From the NCBI GenBank assembly GCA_002420145.1, contig DIHL01000007.1, forward strand, positions 1 through 30,812: a stretch of 30,812 nt of DNA, given 5' to 3'. The translations under genes and the position numbers were made by a program. Position 1 is the first letter of the stretch; each line of letters starts with the position of its first letter. This document shows positions 1-10,700 of this stretch, piece by piece. Source of the stretch: Bacteroidetes bacterium UBA5697 (GTDB lineage: Bacteria > Bacteroidota > Bacteroidia > B-17B0 > Aurantibacillaceae). Below the pieces are notes generated by a model. It was not told the DNA's origin, did no database searches, and saw nothing but the letters and a program-made list of their open reading frames with translations.

Positions 1-1145
1 ATTTCTCCGTTTGGATTAGCCGCTGTATGAATATTTAAATAAACACCTCCACTTATCATACTATTTACTAGTGATGTAGTCACAGCTGTTCCCGTTATCA
101 TTCCTATAATATTATTCCCAACAATATTTGAGCTTAAATCAGCTAAAACGCCTCCACTTGCTCCATAAGCTCCTGCATGTAAATGAGCGGCTGAAATAGC
201 ACCACTTAATCCATTAGTTACAACATTATACATTAAGGTGTCAAATGTTGTGTTTACTTTAATACTTGCTACACCTTTTGCTGAGGTAGTAACAGCAGGT
301 GTTTGTTGAGCACCATCAATCCATGCATCAAAAGCAATTTTATCTCCACCCATCAATTGAGCTCTAATTTCTCCTCCAGGATTAGCCATAGTATGTATGT
401 TTAAATAAACGGTACCAGCCATTAAACCTGCCACAACTCCTGCCGAAGGAGTAAAAGCTCCCGAAATGGTATTACCATTAATATAGGCTGACAAATCTTG
501 AACAACACCGCCATTTACACCAACAGCTCCAGAATGTAAATGAGCGGAAGTAATTGCTCCACTTAAACCATCAGCAACTACGTAAAATTTAACTTCACCT
601 TGATGTTTAGCTAAATTAAATACAGCCCAGCCATTTGCCGAAGTAGTTACCGCTGGCACCTGCTGACTTCCATTAATAACACCTGTATAAGCCATGTCAG
701 ACTCTAAAGTAATTTGACCTCTTATTTCTCCACTAGGGTTAGCTGCTGTATGAGCATTTAAATACGTAAGTCCTTTCAACAAATTTGACTTAAGAGCAGT
801 GGTTAAGGTAGTTCCTGTAATGGTTGCAACTAGTCTATTACCATTAATGTAAGAACTTAAATCTAATAATACTCCTCCATTAACACCCATTGCACCTTGA
901 TGAATGTGTAATCCAGAAGGCGTAGACGTCATGCCACTAAAAGTAATATTGATACACAATGTATCACGCGTAGAATTTAATAATAAACTAGCTACACCAA
1001 TTCCAGAGCCAGAAACTGATGGAACCTCTTGAGAACCTTCCATTTTAGCAGAAAGCAAAATGTGACTTTTTAGATGCGAAGAAAAAGCACTAAAACTTGA
1101 AAGTGTTAGAACAAACACTAAGATTTTTTGAGTAAAATTTTTCAT
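1..1145 (-). CDS. CHRD-domain repeat secreted protein (3' end beyond window)
   Basis: An open frame starts with ATG at 1145 and runs off the left edge without a stop, giving 381 codons in view. It begins with a signal peptide (MKNF then a hydrophobic stretch to about residue 22). Three CHRD-like units of about 118-122 residues follow. Each has an E/QxVPxV-type opening, a central HxHxGxxGxxGG segment and a closing NxHTxANPxGEIRGQ motif. CHRD domains were named from chordin and occur in many secreted bacterial proteins; the function is not established, and the conserved histidines may bind metal. The protein probably lies outside the cytoplasm. Since it is cut by the window, a C-terminal type IX sorting domain cannot be checked. 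Signal peptide and repeats are seen directly; the domain name rests on recognising the motif. Confidence 0.85.
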   Translation of the reverse strand, partial: MKNFTQKILVFVLTLSSFSAFSSHLKSHILLSAKMEGSQEVPSVSGSGIGVASLLLNSTRDTLCINITFSGMTSTPSGLHIHQGAMGVNGGVLLDLSSYINGNRLVATITGTTLTTALKSNLLKGLTYLNAHTAANPSGEIRGQITLESDMAYTGVINGSQQVPAVTTSANGWAVFNLAKHQGEVKFYVVADGLSGAITSAHLHSGAVGVNGGVVQDLSAYINGNTISGAFTPSAGVVAGLMAGTVYLNIHTMANPGGEIRAQLMGGDKIAFDAWIDGAQQTPAVTTSAKGVASIKVNTTFDTLMYNVVTNGLSGAISAAHLHAGAYGASGGVLADLSSNIVGNNIIGMITGTAVTTSLVNSMISGGVYLNIHTAANPNGE

Positions 1146-1258
1146 AATTATTTATTTATATGGTTTATACACCATTTACGATAAATAATTACGTTTGGAT
1201 TTTAAAATAAAAAATAATTCTTTTTTGTTTTTAAAGAAGTAAATCGTTCTGTGTTTTT

Positions 1259-1918
1259 TTAAAACTCAGCAATTACTGATTGAGATCCTTTCACAACATC
1301 TCCAATCTTTACTTTTAATTTAGAGTCAAGTGGTAAATATAAATCTACTCGAGAACCAAATTTAATAAAGCCCATTTCTCCACATTGCGTTGCTTTATCT
1401 CCTTCTTTACTGTACATTACAATACGGCGAGCTAAAGCACCTGCCACTTGTCTGAACAAAACAGACTTACCGTTTGAAGAATGTTTTACAACAATAGAGG
1501 TGCGTTCATTTTCCGTACTTGCTTTAGGTAAAGAAGCTACTAAAAATTTGCCTGGGTGGTATTTTGCATAAGTTACATCTCCAGCAATTGGATAACGATT
1601 AACATGCACATTAATTGGTGACATAAAAATCGATACTTGTATACGTTTATCTTTAAAATACTCCCCTTCTTCTGTTTCTTCAATTACCACAACTTCCCCA
1701 TCAGCTGGAGCAATAATAGCATTGTCATTAATAGTATGAACACGAGAGGGATGGCGGAAAAATTGAATAACTACGATTAATAAAAAACCAGATAATACGT
1801 AGGCAAACCAATGTGCAACAGCAAATTCAGGGAAAATCAATTTTGCTATACTGATAATAATTGTACTAAATAAAATAGTGACTAATAATGTAGGATAACC
1901 TTCTTTATGAAATTTCAT
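1259..1918 (-). CDS. psd: Phosphatidylserine decarboxylase family protein (short form)
   Basis: This 219-residue protein belongs to the short, proenzyme-type phosphatidylserine decarboxylases, which convert phosphatidylserine to phosphatidylethanolamine at the inner membrane. Two hydrophobic segments (about residues 10-30 and 33-53) anchor the N-terminus. The family motifs are present: APADGEV (70-76), NVHVNRYP (103-110), STENER (134-139) and the self-cleavage site FGSR (187-190). There Gly188-Ser189 would be split to leave a pyruvoyl group on the small alpha chain. The length is typical of this branch, which is shorter than the roughly 300-residue E. coli enzyme. The related archaetidylserine decarboxylases share this size, but in a bacterium the phosphatidylserine substrate is far more likely. 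It stands alone between the CHRD gene and the sigma/anti-sigma pair. Confidence 0.92.
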   Translation of the reverse strand: MKFHKEGYPTLLVTILFSTIIISIAKLIFPEFAVAHWFAYVLSGFLLIVVIQFFRHPSRVHTINDNAIIAPADGEVVVIEETEEGEYFKDKRIQVSIFMSPINVHVNRYPIAGDVTYAKYHPGKFLVASLPKASTENERTSIVVKHSSNGKSVLFRQVAGALARRIVMYSKEGDKATQCGEMGFIKFGSRVDLYLPLDSKLKVKIGDVVKGSQSVIAEF

Positions 1919-1984
1919 AGCTTAATTCTTATTTCTATGAAGTAAAAATAAGATATTTTTAACAAAATAAACGTAAAGTAAAAG

Positions 1985-2016
1985 AAGGTTACTAAAAGCT
2001 GATACTTAATAACCTT
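1985..2016 (-). terminator. Probable terminator after the anti-sigma gene
   Basis: A 7-bp inverted repeat (AAGGTTA at 1985-1991, TAACCTT at 2010-2016) lies just downstream of the anti-sigma stop. On the minus strand the stem is followed by CTTTT. The stem is AT-rich and the loop is 18 nt, so this is a moderate-strength call. Confidence 0.45.
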
Positions 2017-2027
2017 TTAAATGGCTA

Positions 2028-2639
2028 TTATGCAGCTACTCTTTGTAAAATAACCTTACAAGGTATATCGGAAGTAACCACTAAACTATGACCAATGTGC
2101 AAAGGAATTGCGAGGAAATCGCCAGCCTTTAAACTATGAACATCATTTCCGATAGTAATATCGCAAGAGCCTTCTAAGATTAAAAAGCGCTCTAGTTCTA
2201 TAGTATGTATTTCAAAAGGCGAATGTGTTTTAATCCAGGAAATAGCTGTTGTAGCTTCAGGTGTATACCCAATTATTTTAGCATACATATTTTCAAAATC
2301 ATCAGGCAATACCATGTCGGCTCTTCTCGTCCACTCTTCAAAATCAATTACTTTAGAGTCTTTAGTTAATAATGGAGGAAAAGACATTGGTTCACCACCT
2401 TTTAATCTTTCGGTATAATCAACCACTGCCATTAAAAAAGGCTTAAGGGTTTCACTTGGCCCAACTGATTTTTTAGCGGCATCAATTTCAAGCGCTTTAC
2501 TAATTTCTTCTATTTCTTTTCTTATTTCAATATGCTTTACTGCCATCTCGTTTACTTGAGCTGTTTCTTCGGCACTAGTCATACCCAACACATATATCTC
2601 TAATATTCCAGAATTAATATATTCTTCTATTGCATTCAT
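2028..2639 (-). CDS. Cupin-type anti-sigma factor (ChrR-like architecture)
   Basis: This 203-residue protein starts one base after the stop of the ECF sigma gene, so the two are surely co-transcribed and probably translationally coupled. The N-terminal 60 residues resemble an anti-sigma domain: an amphipathic helix with YVLGMTSAEE, as in RskA-type proteins, then a charged helix. Residues about 110-203 look like a cupin beta-barrel, with ISWIKTHSPFEIHTIELERF, an EGSCDIT turn and IPLHIGH. The order (anti-sigma domain then cupin) is that of ChrR, the partner of the singlet-oxygen sigma factor RpoE of Rhodobacter. Unlike ChrR, the N-terminal part contains no cysteine, so a zinc-bound anti-sigma fold is unlikely. 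The signal sensed by the cupin cannot be read from the sequence. The anti-sigma role is inferred from architecture and gene pairing. Confidence 0.8.
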   Translation of the reverse strand: MNAIEEYINSGILEIYVLGMTSAEETAQVNEMAVKHIEIRKEIEEISKALEIDAAKKSVGPSETLKPFLMAVVDYTERLKGGEPMSFPPLLTKDSKVIDFEEWTRRADMVLPDDFENMYAKIIGYTPEATTAISWIKTHSPFEIHTIELERFLILEGSCDITIGNDVHSLKAGDFLAIPLHIGHSLVVTSDIPCKVILQRVAA

Positions 2640-2640
2640 G

Positions 2641-3216
2641 TTATTGGAATAATCGTATTTGTTTTATTTCTTCTTTAGTTAATTCTCTTAAGCATAATAA
2701 TGCTTGCCTTACTTTTGTTTTAACAGTGCCTAGAGGCAAGTTTAATCTCTTTGAAATTTCATCCTGGGTATAACCCTGATAATATGCCAAATCAATTATT
2801 TCTCTCTGATCATCTTTTAAGCCATCTACCATTACTTTTAATCCTATCGACTCGTGGCTATTGTCTTCAACAAATAAGTTATTTTTATGATATACGGCAT
2901 CGCTTGGTTCTTGGATTTTATTTTTTATCTTTTCGTGCTTGGATCTGGTGCAATCAATTGCCATATTTCGACTAATGTTCAACATCCAGGTATATAAGCG
3001 TCCTTTTGAGGCATCATAGCTGTCAAAATTATTCCAAATTTTTAGAAAAGTATTTTGGAGCACGTCTTCACTTTCTTCCTGGTTATTAACGATGTTATTA
3101 ATTACCCCAAACAAGGCCTTTGAATAATTATCATACAAATAAGCAAAAGCTTTTTGATTTCGTTCTTTAATAAGAACAATTAACTCGTCTTGATGATATG
3201 TTTGTTTAGCTGCCAA
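2641..3216 (-). CDS. ECF-family RNA polymerase sigma factor
   Basis: This 191-residue extracytoplasmic-function sigma factor has region 2 at about residues 20-95 (AFAYLYDNY, the ESEDVLQNTFLKIWNN core-binding helix, GRLYTWMLNISRNMAID) and region 4 at about 130-180 (DDQREIIDLAYYQGYTQDEI, then the helix-turn-helix LPLGTVKTKVRQAL). It would recruit RNA polymerase to promoters controlled with the downstream cupin anti-sigma factor, one base away. The start taken here is a TTG at 3214-3216, because no in-frame ATG occurs before region 2. A GTG lies further upstream in the same frame and is the alternative. Such pairs usually control their own promoter, but no matching operator is visible. The pairing resembles sigK-rskA and rpoE-chrR loci. 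Confidence 0.92.
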   Translation of the reverse strand: MAAKQTYHQDELIVLIKERNQKAFAYLYDNYSKALFGVINNIVNNQEESEDVLQNTFLKIWNNFDSYDASKGRLYTWMLNISRNMAIDCTRSKHEKIKNKIQEPSDAVYHKNNLFVEDNSHESIGLKVMVDGLKDDQREIIDLAYYQGYTQDEISKRLNLPLGTVKTKVRQALLCLRELTKEEIKQIRLFQ

Positions 3217-3250
3217 TGTGTGTGTGAAGATAAGATATTATACACAAACA

Positions 3251-3282
3251 AAAAAACAGCTGAATTGTTTCAGCTGTTTTTT
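3251..3282 (-). terminator. Rho-independent terminator, perfect 14-bp stem
   Basis: Arms AAAAAACAGCTGAA (3251-3264) and TTCAGCTGTTTTTT (3269-3282) pair perfectly across a four-base loop. Read on the minus strand the stem ends in a run of T, directly after the stop of the tryptophan-rich gene. It can work in both directions, but only the minus strand has a gene ending here. It also separates that gene from the sigma operon, whose promoter must lie between about 3217 and 3250 or overlap this stem. Confidence 0.85.
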
Positions 3283-3305
3283 ATAAATGTTAAATTATAA
3301 ATCTA

Positions 3306-3701
3306 TTAAGCAACCCAAAGATTCCAGCTTGCATCAAATTTATACCACTTTCCATCAGCTCCCTCCCATTTCCATTCTGGCACATCAGCCCATGTTTTTC
3401 CGCCATCTGCCGACCACTTTAATTCTTTTTTGTCAACAATTTTAAGCCATTTTCCTTCTTTGTCTTGCCACATCCCATCTTTTACCGCATCCCATTTTTT
3501 TCCATCTTTCGACATCCAAATTGATGCGTCTTTAGGATTTAATTTATACCATGTTTTGTTTGCACCCATCCAAGTTCCTGCTTCTGATTTTTTCCAAATC
3601 GGATCATTCACAGAAGATAAAATAATTACGGATGATGTTTGTTTTGCTTGCAGACTTAAGCCTAATGATAAAATTGCTGCTGCTAAAAATAAATTTTTCA
3701 T
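3306..3701 (-). CDS. Small tryptophan-rich exported protein
   Basis: I do not recognise a family. The 131-residue product has a signal peptide (MKNLFLAAAILSLGLSLQAK). About 110 mature residues follow containing 14 tryptophans and many lysines and aspartates. The body is built of degenerate units of roughly 15-17 residues with the pattern W-x(3-5)-D/E-G-K-x-W. One of them, SADGGKTW, fits the Asp-box (SxDxGxxW) of sialidase-like beta-hairpins, and SKDGKKW is a close variant. A small all-beta secreted protein is likely; binding of glycans is a guess. It has its own terminator at 3251-3282 and lies between the sigma operon and the porP/SprB-repeat operon, with about 100 bases on either side. Confidence 0.75.
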   Translation of the reverse strand: MKNLFLAAAILSLGLSLQAKQTSSVIILSSVNDPIWKKSEAGTWMGANKTWYKLNPKDASIWMSKDGKKWDAVKDGMWQDKEGKWLKIVDKKELKWSADGGKTWADVPEWKWEGADGKWYKFDASWNLWVA

Positions 3702-3803
3702 AATTAAATGTTTTAAGGTTTAAAGCATTTACGAAAAACTTGTTTCTTTGGATTTAAGAAAATTAAAAAAATGACGAATAACCTTTTAAATAAAATATAT
3801 TTA

Positions 3804-4727
3804 CTATTTAGCTACTTCATCCTCTGGCCAATGCTTTGATTGTTGTTTTGAGAAACGGAGACCTAACATTAATTCATGAGTGCCAGTAGAATATTTTTTC
3901 AAATTAGTTGTCGTAAAATCATACGAATAACCAATCATTAAATAGTTTTTATACATAAATCCTAATAATGCCGTAAAAGCATCATTATGTCTGTATCCAC
4001 CGCCTAACCAAACTTGTTCTTTATAAATAATCCGCGCACCAACATCTAATTTCACAGGAGCAGGATTTGCATACTTCACTAAAAAAGATGGCTCTACTTT
4101 AAAATCATCATTCAAATTAAACTTATAGGCTCCGTTTAATAGAAAGTGAGTTACTAACGTTCCTTTATCATCGCCACTCTCATATAATTTTATTGGGCTT
4201 TGATATAATTGAGGAGCACTAAAACCTATATACCATTTTTCGTTATGAACATAAATACCTGCACCAAAATCTGGGAGTATTTTAGTTTGATATTGAGTTA
4301 ATAAATTATCGTCTCCTGCATCATGTAAATGTAATTTATGCCCGTCTATTCCCCATTGTTGAATCCCAGCACTAATTCCTAAAGATACTCTTGTTTTTTC
4401 GGCAACCTTAATATGATACGCATATGCTAGTTTAATTCCTACTCGTCTTGTTGGTCCAACTATATCTGTATAAATATGTGTTCCTAATCCCATATGACGA
4501 TTTTTTAAAGGGCTATGAAGAGTTAGCATATAAGTTCTTGGTGCATCCGTAATTCCCAACCATTGGTATCTATTATTAGAACGCACATCTGCAAAATTAT
4601 CTTTCCCAGAAACAGCTGGGTTAATTGCCATTTCATTCAGCATATATTGTGTATACTGAGGTAACTGTTGAGCTTGCAACACACTTGCCAGCAAAACGAT
4701 AACCGTTATGTATAATAATTTTTTCAT
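3804..4727 (-). CDS. PorP/SprF family type IX secretion outer-membrane protein
   Basis: This 307-residue protein has a signal peptide ending in VLQAQQ. The conserved PorP/SprF start LPQYTQYMLNEMAINPAVSG follows, then amphipathic beta strands typical of an outer-membrane barrel (HMGLGTHIYTDIVGP, VWLGGGYRHNDAFTALLGFMYKNYLMIGYSYDF). PorP/SprF-like proteins work with the type IX secretion system, and particular members are needed to export or attach particular type B CTD cargo, as SprF is for SprB in Flavobacterium johnsoniae. Its ATG is one base after the stop of the 2831-residue SprB-repeat protein, so it is almost certainly the dedicated partner of that cargo. The family call is seen in the sequence; the pairing is inferred from gene order and known sprB-sprF loci. 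Confidence 0.93.
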   Translation of the reverse strand: MKKLLYITVIVLLASVLQAQQLPQYTQYMLNEMAINPAVSGKDNFADVRSNNRYQWLGITDAPRTYMLTLHSPLKNRHMGLGTHIYTDIVGPTRRVGIKLAYAYHIKVAEKTRVSLGISAGIQQWGIDGHKLHLHDAGDDNLLTQYQTKILPDFGAGIYVHNEKWYIGFSAPQLYQSPIKLYESGDDKGTLVTHFLLNGAYKFNLNDDFKVEPSFLVKYANPAPVKLDVGARIIYKEQVWLGGGYRHNDAFTALLGFMYKNYLMIGYSYDFTTTNLKKYSTGTHELMLGLRFSKQQSKHWPEDEVAK

Positions 4728-4728
4728 G

Positions 4729-7700
4729 TTATCTAAATATGGTTAATGGACTTGTGTATGCATCTGGATAAGCCGGATGATTTAAGTTGATGATATAATA
4801 ATAAGTTCCTACTGGTAAATCTTTGCCTTTATACTGTCCGTTAAATGGAACTGTGTATCCTTTTGAATAGAATAATTGTTCGCCCCAACGGTTATAAACT
4901 TCCACTTCACAGTCTGGGAATTGATAAATAAAATCGATTTCCCATACATCATTTTTACCATCTCCATTTGGAGAGAAACCATTAGGGATTCTGATTTCAG
5001 GATATACAAATACGGTAACTGTATCTGAATTTGTACAACCATTAACATCAACAACACTAACCGTATAAATCGTTGTAATAGTTGTTCCTGTTACAGGATT
5101 TGCACTAGTTGAATTATTTAATGCAGAACTAGGACTCCAGCTAAATGAACTTCCTGCAGGACCTGTAGGACTTCCGCCAATTGTAGCAGAAGATAAAACT
5201 GGCATACTCACCATTGGCCCAGCATCTACAATTGGTAATGCATTTGAAGAAACGACTATTGTATCATTATCAACACATGCGCCATTAGTAGCAACTAAAA
5301 CATAAGTGGTTGTGCCAACAGCTGGCGACACAGAAGTTATTAGCGTGCTTGCAATTGGTGTAACTAATGGGGACTCAAACCATTCATAAGTAATGCCTCC
5401 ACTAGAATTCGAGCCATCTAATAATAAGGTTCCGTTTTGACAAAATACAGTATCATTTCCAGCTAATGCAATTACAGTAATAGTTGAATTAATCACTAAA
5501 TTAGAATCAATGACACAACCAAAATTATCTGTTGCTGTAATTGTATAAGGTCCAGCGAAAACGTTTGTTAAATCTTCTGTTCCAATATTACCAGGCGTCC
5601 AGTTGTAGTTTATTGGAGCGCTACCACCTGTTACGGTAATATCTACGGCTCCATCTGACACTGTATTACAACTTGCATCGGTTACCACTGCAGTTAAACT
5701 TAAAGTTGGTGGATTAATTAATGAATAAGCATCAGAAGCAGCACAACCATTAGCGTCTGTTACTATAATAGAATAATTACCTGCACATAAACTATTTGTT
5801 GTAGCAGAATTTACATTCGTAGGTGTCCAACTAAAAGTATAAGGCATTGTACCACCCACTGGAATAACTGTTAATGATCCATTACAATCATCATGACACT
5901 GAGGGTTATTTAAATCAGGAGAGCTAAATGCAATTGTAGGCACTGTTGTTAATGTATAATTTTTAACTGCCGAACAACCTGCCGCATCAGTCACTATTAC
6001 TGAATAAATTCCTGCACATAACCCATTAATACTTGTAGTTCCTGTTACTCCTGTTGACCATTGAGGTGTGTAGGTTGGAGTTCCGCCAGAAAGTGTAATA
6101 GATATATTTCCATCACATAAAGCTCCACAGGAAATATTATTTTCTGTTGATGTAATTACTGGAGCACTATATGAATTAATAGAATACACTTGGGTTTGAG
6201 CACAACCACCATCGCTCACGGTTAATGTATAATTTCCAGGAGCTAAGTTAGTAACCGTTGGTGTACTTCCAGAAGGCAACCATGTATATGTATATGGCCC
6301 ACCAGTTCCACCAGTTACATTAACAGTAATAGAGCCTGTAGCAGAAGAACAAGAAGATTGAGAAATTTGAGGAGAAACACTTAAAGTAGTTGTTGCCCCT
6401 ATTACAACACTAGCTGTTCTTGAGCAACCTGTTGCATCGATCATATTACAGAAATATGTACCGGCACATAAATTAGTTAGAGACTGACTATTAGAAACTG
6501 GAGATACCCAATTGTAAGTTATTGGAGCTGTGCCACCAACTGCTGTAATATTAATAGTTCCGTCGCAATTTCCTGAACAAGTTACATCTGTTGAAACTAT
6601 TGTTTCTCCAGTAATGCCAGTTGAATTATTAACAACAACAGTTGTTGAATTCACACAACCATTTCCATCTGTAATTTGAATATCATAAACCCCTGAACAT
6701 AAATTAGTAGCAGTACTTGTTGTTTGGTTATTAGCACTCCATAAATAAGTATACGGAGCCGTCCCACCAACTGGATTAACAATCGCAGAACCATTACATA
6801 AATTACAACTAGGCTGAGTAATATTTGGAGTAAATGTTACTGGAGCAGGAGATGTCATACTTGCTGGTATAACGTTAAAACAACCATTCGCATCAGTAAT
6901 AGTTACCGAATAATTTCCATTACATAAACCATTTGCTGTAGATGAAGTTTGCCCATCTGACCAAACAAATGTGTATTGTGGAACTCCTCCAGCGACATTC
7001 GTTGCCAAAATACTTCCGTTACAATCTCCTGAACATAAATTATTTGTAGCAAAAGTACTACTAGTGATTGTGGTAATACTTGGCAGAGTATAATTTGCAG
7101 TTAAGGTACATCCTAAAGCATCTGTTATTGTAGCTGTATAAACACCAGGACAAATATTTGAAATAGTACCTGTACTAGCAGTTGGTGTCCAAGAATAAGT
7201 ATAACCGCCATTACCACCTGTTGGATTTAATGCAATTGATCCATTACAATTACCTAAACAAGCCGCAGGAACCATTACTTCATTATCATCAATTAACTGA
7301 GGCTCTGTTATAGTTGTTGATTGAAAATACAAACAACTATTAGCATCCATTACTTGTGCTGTGTAAGAGCCCGCGCATAAATTAGGATTTAAGGTGTTTG
7401 TTGACGGCGCTAAATTTACCCAACTCAATGTATATGAAGGCGTTCCTCCAACTGGATTTGAAACTTCGGCAGCACCATTACATTGACCGAAACAAGCAAC
7501 ATTAGTAGTTGTAATAGTTGCTCCAGAAGGTCCGTTTGAATTACTTAATGCGATTGAGATAGTAGCAGTACAAGAGCTCGCATCTGTTACCACAACTGTA
7601 TAAACTCCTGCCGCTAAACCTGTCACTAAGGTATTAGTTGCTTGTGCTCCAGAAACAGGAGGTAGCCAATTGTATGTATACGGAGCTAAACCATTAGAAG

Positions 7701-10700
7701 CAACTGCATTTATAGACCCATTTGATAAACTACAAGTTGCAGGTGCTAAACCAGGATTTACTGTAATAGCTGTAGGATCTATTAAAGTTACTGTTTGAAT
7801 ATCCTGACATAAATTAGCATCAGTTAATGTTAATGTATAAGTACTTGCACATAAATTTGTGACAACGCTATTCGTATTAATAGCTGGCAACTGCCAAGAA
7901 TAAGAGAATGGGGCTGTCCCTCCTATTGGATTTGCTGATACAATACCATTACATCCAGCATTACATGTTGGATTAGTAAATGTAGTATTAGCTATTAACG
8001 CAATAGGATCTGTTAAAACAACAATGGCTTGACCTGTACATAAACTATCATCAGTAACCACAACGGTATAATTTCCTGCGCATAATCCTGTTGGATTAGG
8101 AACAGGTCCACCATTTGGCAACCAATTATAATTATAATTAGGATTTCCTCCTGTAACAGTTGTTGCTACACTTCCATTACAAACCGCATTACATTTAGGA
8201 TTACTAATGGTTGTTGTTATAACAATTGGTAATGGTTCGGTAATATTAAAATTATTTGAACTAGTACAACCGTTGGCGTCTGTTACAGTTCCAGTATAAC
8301 TACCAACACATAAGCCTCCAATTGTTTGAGTAGGTGTAACAGGTGTTGTATTGTAATCGAAAGTATATGGAGTCGTTCCTCCGCTTGCAGTAATAGTTGC
8401 TGAACCATTACATAATCCATTACACTTTACATTAACCGATGTAATGGTTGATGTTAAAGCAACTGGTTCATTAATACTAACTGTTCCTGAAATAGTACAA
8501 CCATTAATATCACTTGCTGTTACCGAATAAATGCCAGAACATAAGTTCACAATTGTATCAATGTTGGCTCCAACAAAGGTTCCTAATGGTGTCCATGTAT
8601 ACGTATAAGGACTAGTGCCGCCTCCAACAACAGCTCTTACTCCTCCTGTACAATTTGCATTACACAAAACATCTTTTTTATTAAAACTTAGCGTTAATGC
8701 TACTGGCTCCGTTACAACGAATGTGTTTGTAATCACACAATTATTTGCATCAGTAATATTTACCGTATAGTTATTTGCGCATAAACCAGTAGGATCCTCC
8801 ACTGCACCTCCAGATGGTGTCCAAGAAAACGTATAAGGAAGAGTCCCTCCTGTTGGAGTTAAATTAATAGATCCGGTACAAGCTGTATTACAAGTTGCAT
8901 TAGCTGATATACCAGAAGCTGTAAACTGAGTTGGTTGAGAAATATTTACCGTTTGGTTAGTTACACAATTATTTCCATCTGTAATTACTGGAACATATAA
9001 TCCAGCGCATAAATTACTTACAGATGTATTTGTAGATGAAACAGGAGCTGGCCAACTAACACTTATTGGTGGAGTACCAACAATATTTAAAGTAGCTGAA
9101 CCCGTACATGCACCAAAACAAGTTATAGAATTTGAGGTAGCAGTAACAGTTGGTCCAGTTGGATTACTTAAAGTAGTTACTATTGTTTGAGTACATCCTG
9201 CAGCATCTGTAATATTTAATGAGTAAGTTCCAGCCGCCAAATTTATGCGAGGGTTTGCTGAAGAGCCTCCAGGAGACCAAGTAATAGAATAAGTTGGAGT
9301 GCCTCCACTTATTGTTGCACTAATAGCACCGTCAGATGATGTACAAGTAGTTGGGTTTGTAAATGTAAATGTAGCTGTTAAAGAATTTGTTTCTGTAATT
9401 GTAACTGATTGTGTTTGCGAACAATTATTTGCATCTGAGACAGTAAGAGTATAATCTCCCGGACACAATCCATTAATTGACGAAGTTGTTAAGTTGCCAG
9501 GTTGCCATAAATAACTTAACGCACCTGTACCACCTGTTGCTGTAGCACTTGCCGTTCCATTACATAAGCCATTACATGTAACATTTGTTTTATTAACTGT
9601 TAATGTAATTGCTGGAGGATTAACAAAATTGACAGTACTAGTATTTGTACAACCATTTGCATCAGATACTGTTACAGTGTGCATACCAGCACATAAAGCT
9701 GTTGCGGTTTGAGTACTTTGAAGACTTGGAGTCCAAGTAAATGAATAAGTTCCTGGACCTGTTCCTCCTGAAGGATTAGCTGTTGCAATACCTGAGCATA
9801 CATTATTACAAGTTAATGAACCACCATTTGTCGTAGCTAAAATAATTACCGTTTGTACAATTTGAACTGTTTGAGTAGTTGTACATCCTTTACTATCAGT
9901 TACAGTAACTGTTTGAACTCCTACACATAAATTGTTTGCGGTTTGAGTAGTTTGCCCTCCTGGAGACCAAGAATAAGTATAAGGTCCTGTTCCGCCAATG
10001 CCATTAGCTGTTGCAGAACCAATACAAACATTACAGCTTGACTGCACATTACTAACTGAAGCAGTTAAAACTGGAGGTTGAGAAACGTTAGCTGTAGCAG
10101 AAGCTATACAACCTAAAGCGTCTGTTACATTGGCGATATAACTTCCAACGCATAACCCGCTAGCTGTTTGTGTAGATTGAGTAGGTACTGAATTCCAACT
10201 ATAAAAATATCCTGCAGTTCCGCCTGTAGGAGTAAGCGAAACTGTTCCATCACAAGAGCCTGCACAACTAACTGTACCGTTTGTAGTAGTTAAGGTAATT
10301 GCTGGTGGCGCCGTTATTGCAACTGTTTGAGTTTTAATACAGCCATTAAAATCAGTTACGGCCGCAGTATAGGTTCCAGCACATAAATTTGAAATAACAT
10401 TTCCGATACTTCCATTTAAATTAATTGTATAGTTTGGTGTTCCTCCACTTACAGAAGTGGTAGCAACACCAGTGCACTGTCCGTTACAATTTGGATTTGT
10501 AGGAACAATATTAATTGTTAAATCAGGAACAGATGTAATTGTAACTGTGGAAGAAGCTTTACACCCGTTAGCATCCGTAACGGTTCCAGTAACAACGCCT
10601 GCGCATTGATTTGTAAGAGAGGGCAATGTAGATGTAGATGCGCTCCATGAATACGTGTAAACTGGACTTCCACCATTTACTACAGAAGACACTGAAGCAT

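Noticed and set aside
1259..1918. Archaetidylserine decarboxylase as the name for the short PSD
   Set aside because: The family model overlaps, but a bacterium with these genes makes phosphatidylserine, so phosphatidylserine decarboxylase is the better call.
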